Shown in pieces: positions 6,280-7,273 of a stretch of 7,273 nt of DNA. The notes below the pieces were generated by a model. The model did not search any database, was not told the DNA's origin, and saw nothing but the letters and a program-made list of their open reading frames with translations. The stretch comes from Rhizobiaceae bacterium (GTDB lineage Bacteria; Pseudomonadota; Alphaproteobacteria; Rhizobiales; Rhizobiaceae): NCBI GenBank assembly GCA_020696915.1, contig JAJFMR010000144.1:1-7273 (forward strand). The letters run 5' to 3'. Made by a program: the position numbers and the translations under genes. How positions within the stretch are numbered: the first letter of the stretch is position 1; each line of letters starts with the position of its first letter.

Positions 6280-6680
6280 GGACTCCGGCTCGACGGCTGT
6301 TCGTCTCGTTCGTCCATGGTCGTTCGTCGCGGGTGCGGTGACGGCAGCTACCGCGGAAAGTTCCAGTCGCTGGCCTGGTCCTTTCGGCCTCGCTTCGTTC
6401 ACCTGGTTCATGTTCGTGAGCCCGACCACACCGGAGGGCCCTTTCCCGGGGCGATGACCCTGCTGGGTGCCGCGAAACGGGGGCGCCTGCCGCCTGCCGT
6501 CCGTTCGAACGTGAGCTCTTCATCCTGGTTTGCTCGCGGGGTTCAAGACAGCGGCTGGGATGGAGTTCAAAGCTGCGACGGCCGCCGGCGGAAATCGTTG
6601 CCGCAGCGCCGCCGCCGATCTTGCATTAACCGCTTCTTGGCCGCCATGTGCTCTGGTGTGGCGGCAACGGCAATCAGGGT
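6280..6680. other. Gene-free stretch between divergent genes
   Basis: About 400 bases lie between the EcfG-type promoter and the start of the right-hand membrane protein gene. Reading frames here give Arg/Pro/Ser-rich products without recognisable motifs and look non-coding. I see three TTCGTC copies (6300, 6309, 6323) at irregular spacing, a GC-rich segment around 6430-6500, and an A/T-richer patch near 6622-6636 that could belong to the promoter of the gene at 6681. No tRNA, SRP RNA core or clear terminator was recognised. Confidence 0.4.
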
Positions 6681-7273
6681 ATGAGCGGCGCAAGTTTCAT
6701 TCTGGCAATCAATCTGTTCGTCGCAGGGCTGCTGGCAGCCGCGTTCCTGACGATTGCCGCCCATGATGGCCAGCGCCGGGCGGCGAGGTGGTTCGGAGCC
6801 GCCTACCTGGTCGGCATGTCGAACATACTCGTCGAGTTCGGCATCGCCGCCATCGGAACCTCTCTCGCGGCCGTGCTCGCTGCCTTCGCTGCAATTCTTG
6901 CGGCGATGCTGGTGTTCAATGTCGGCCTGGCGCGCCATTATGGCGTGCGGGTGCCGTGGCTGGCGTTGATGGCGGTTTTCCTGGCATCAGTGGCCGCCTG
7001 CTACTTCCTACAGGATATGCCCCGGGACTCCTTCACGCGGATGCTGATCTACCAGGCGCCCTACTTCGTCATGCAGATCATTGCCGTGGCCATCGTCGGC
7101 CAGGCCAGAAGCCTCACCCGTCTCGACGCCGCGCTGATGGTCCTGCTCGCGGCGAGCGCCCTGCAGTTCGCGTCCAAACCTTTCCTGTTCCGGGCCTTCG
7201 GCGGCCCCGGCGCCACGCCGCAAGACTATCTCGCCACGGACTATGCCATGGTATCGCAGACGATGGGGACGAT
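6681..7273 (+). CDS. Polytopic membrane protein, N-terminal part; probable sensor of a GGDEF-type protein (cut by window edge)
   Basis: The reading frame stays open to the window end, giving 197 complete codons. The start is MSGASFILAINLFVAGLLAA and the last visible part YLATDYAMVSQTMGT. About six membrane helices can be drawn, near 5-26, 37-58, 60-82, 92-110, 121-142 and 147-167, joined by short loops, and a seventh would follow the edge. No soluble domain is visible. From memory, this layout, with a DYAMVSQTMGT-like loop before the last helix, resembles the membrane sensors found in front of GGDEF (diguanylate cyclase) domains in rhizobia. The output domain is an inference. The ATG at 6681 has only a weak, very close ribosome site (AGGG), and no better start is obvious. 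Third codon positions are strongly G/C, supporting coding. Confidence 0.7.
   Translation, partial: MSGASFILAINLFVAGLLAAAFLTIAAHDGQRRAARWFGAAYLVGMSNILVEFGIAAIGTSLAAVLAAFAAILAAMLVFNVGLARHYGVRVPWLALMAVFLASVAACYFLQDMPRDSFTRMLIYQAPYFVMQIIAVAIVGQARSLTRLDAALMVLLAASALQFASKPFLFRAFGGPGATPQDYLATDYAMVSQTMGT

Noticed and set aside
6227..6523. N-terminal extension of the 103-residue protein
   Set aside because: The extension would contain the exact EcfG-type promoter and the good ribosome site, and its sequence is Arg-rich and unlike the downstream protein.
6316..6684. 122-codon plus-strand frame in the gap before the membrane protein
   Set aside because: The composition is Arg/Ser/Gly-rich, without motifs or a convincing ribosome site. 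It ends just past the start of a better-supported gene.
1..7273. A previously undescribed multi-gene system (defence, mobile or biosynthetic)
   Set aside because: Apart from two small ORFs, all genes belong to known families with housekeeping or regulatory roles. There are no repeats, nuclease/ATPase pairs, integrases or atypical composition to suggest an accessory island.

Overview
The window looks like an ordinary chromosomal segment of a high-GC alphaproteobacterium of the order Hyphomicrobiales (Rhizobiales), most like Mesorhizobium and its relatives. The evidence is the strong third-position G/C preference, the glnK-amtB/tesB/ubiquinone-hydroxylase neighbourhood, a LeuC N-terminus of rhizobial type, and an EcfG-type general-stress promoter, which is an alphaproteobacterial hallmark. 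I see no insertion sequence, phage gene, CRISPR array, tRNA or rRNA.

Left part (1-2823): on the minus strand, tesB (acyl-CoA thioesterase II) lies upstream of glnK (PII nitrogen regulator), which is followed after 28 bases by the first codons of amtB (ammonium transporter), cut by the window edge. A sigma-54-like element sits upstream of glnK, as expected for a nitrogen-controlled operon. Divergent from tesB is a UbiH-family FAD hydroxylase of ubiquinone biosynthesis.

Middle part (2824-5872): on the plus strand lie osmC (peroxide-detoxifying thiol peroxidase), a GC-rich hairpin that may end it, an MgtC/SapB-type membrane protein with a TTG start, a gap of about 310 bases with a possible 51-codon ORF, and leuC (large subunit of isopropylmalate isomerase) with no leuD beside it inside the window.

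Right part (5873-7273): a 103-residue uncharacterised protein on the minus strand converges on leuC and has an exact GGAAC-N16-CGTT promoter just upstream. A gene-free stretch of about 400 bases follows. Last comes the 5' end of a polytopic membrane protein on the plus strand, cut by the window edge, whose N-terminus resembles the membrane sensors of rhizobial GGDEF proteins.

The genes do not form one pathway. They are housekeeping, nitrogen-regulation and stress functions side by side. I found no convincing new biological system. The most informative points are the two alternative-sigma promoters and the small stress-linked protein.
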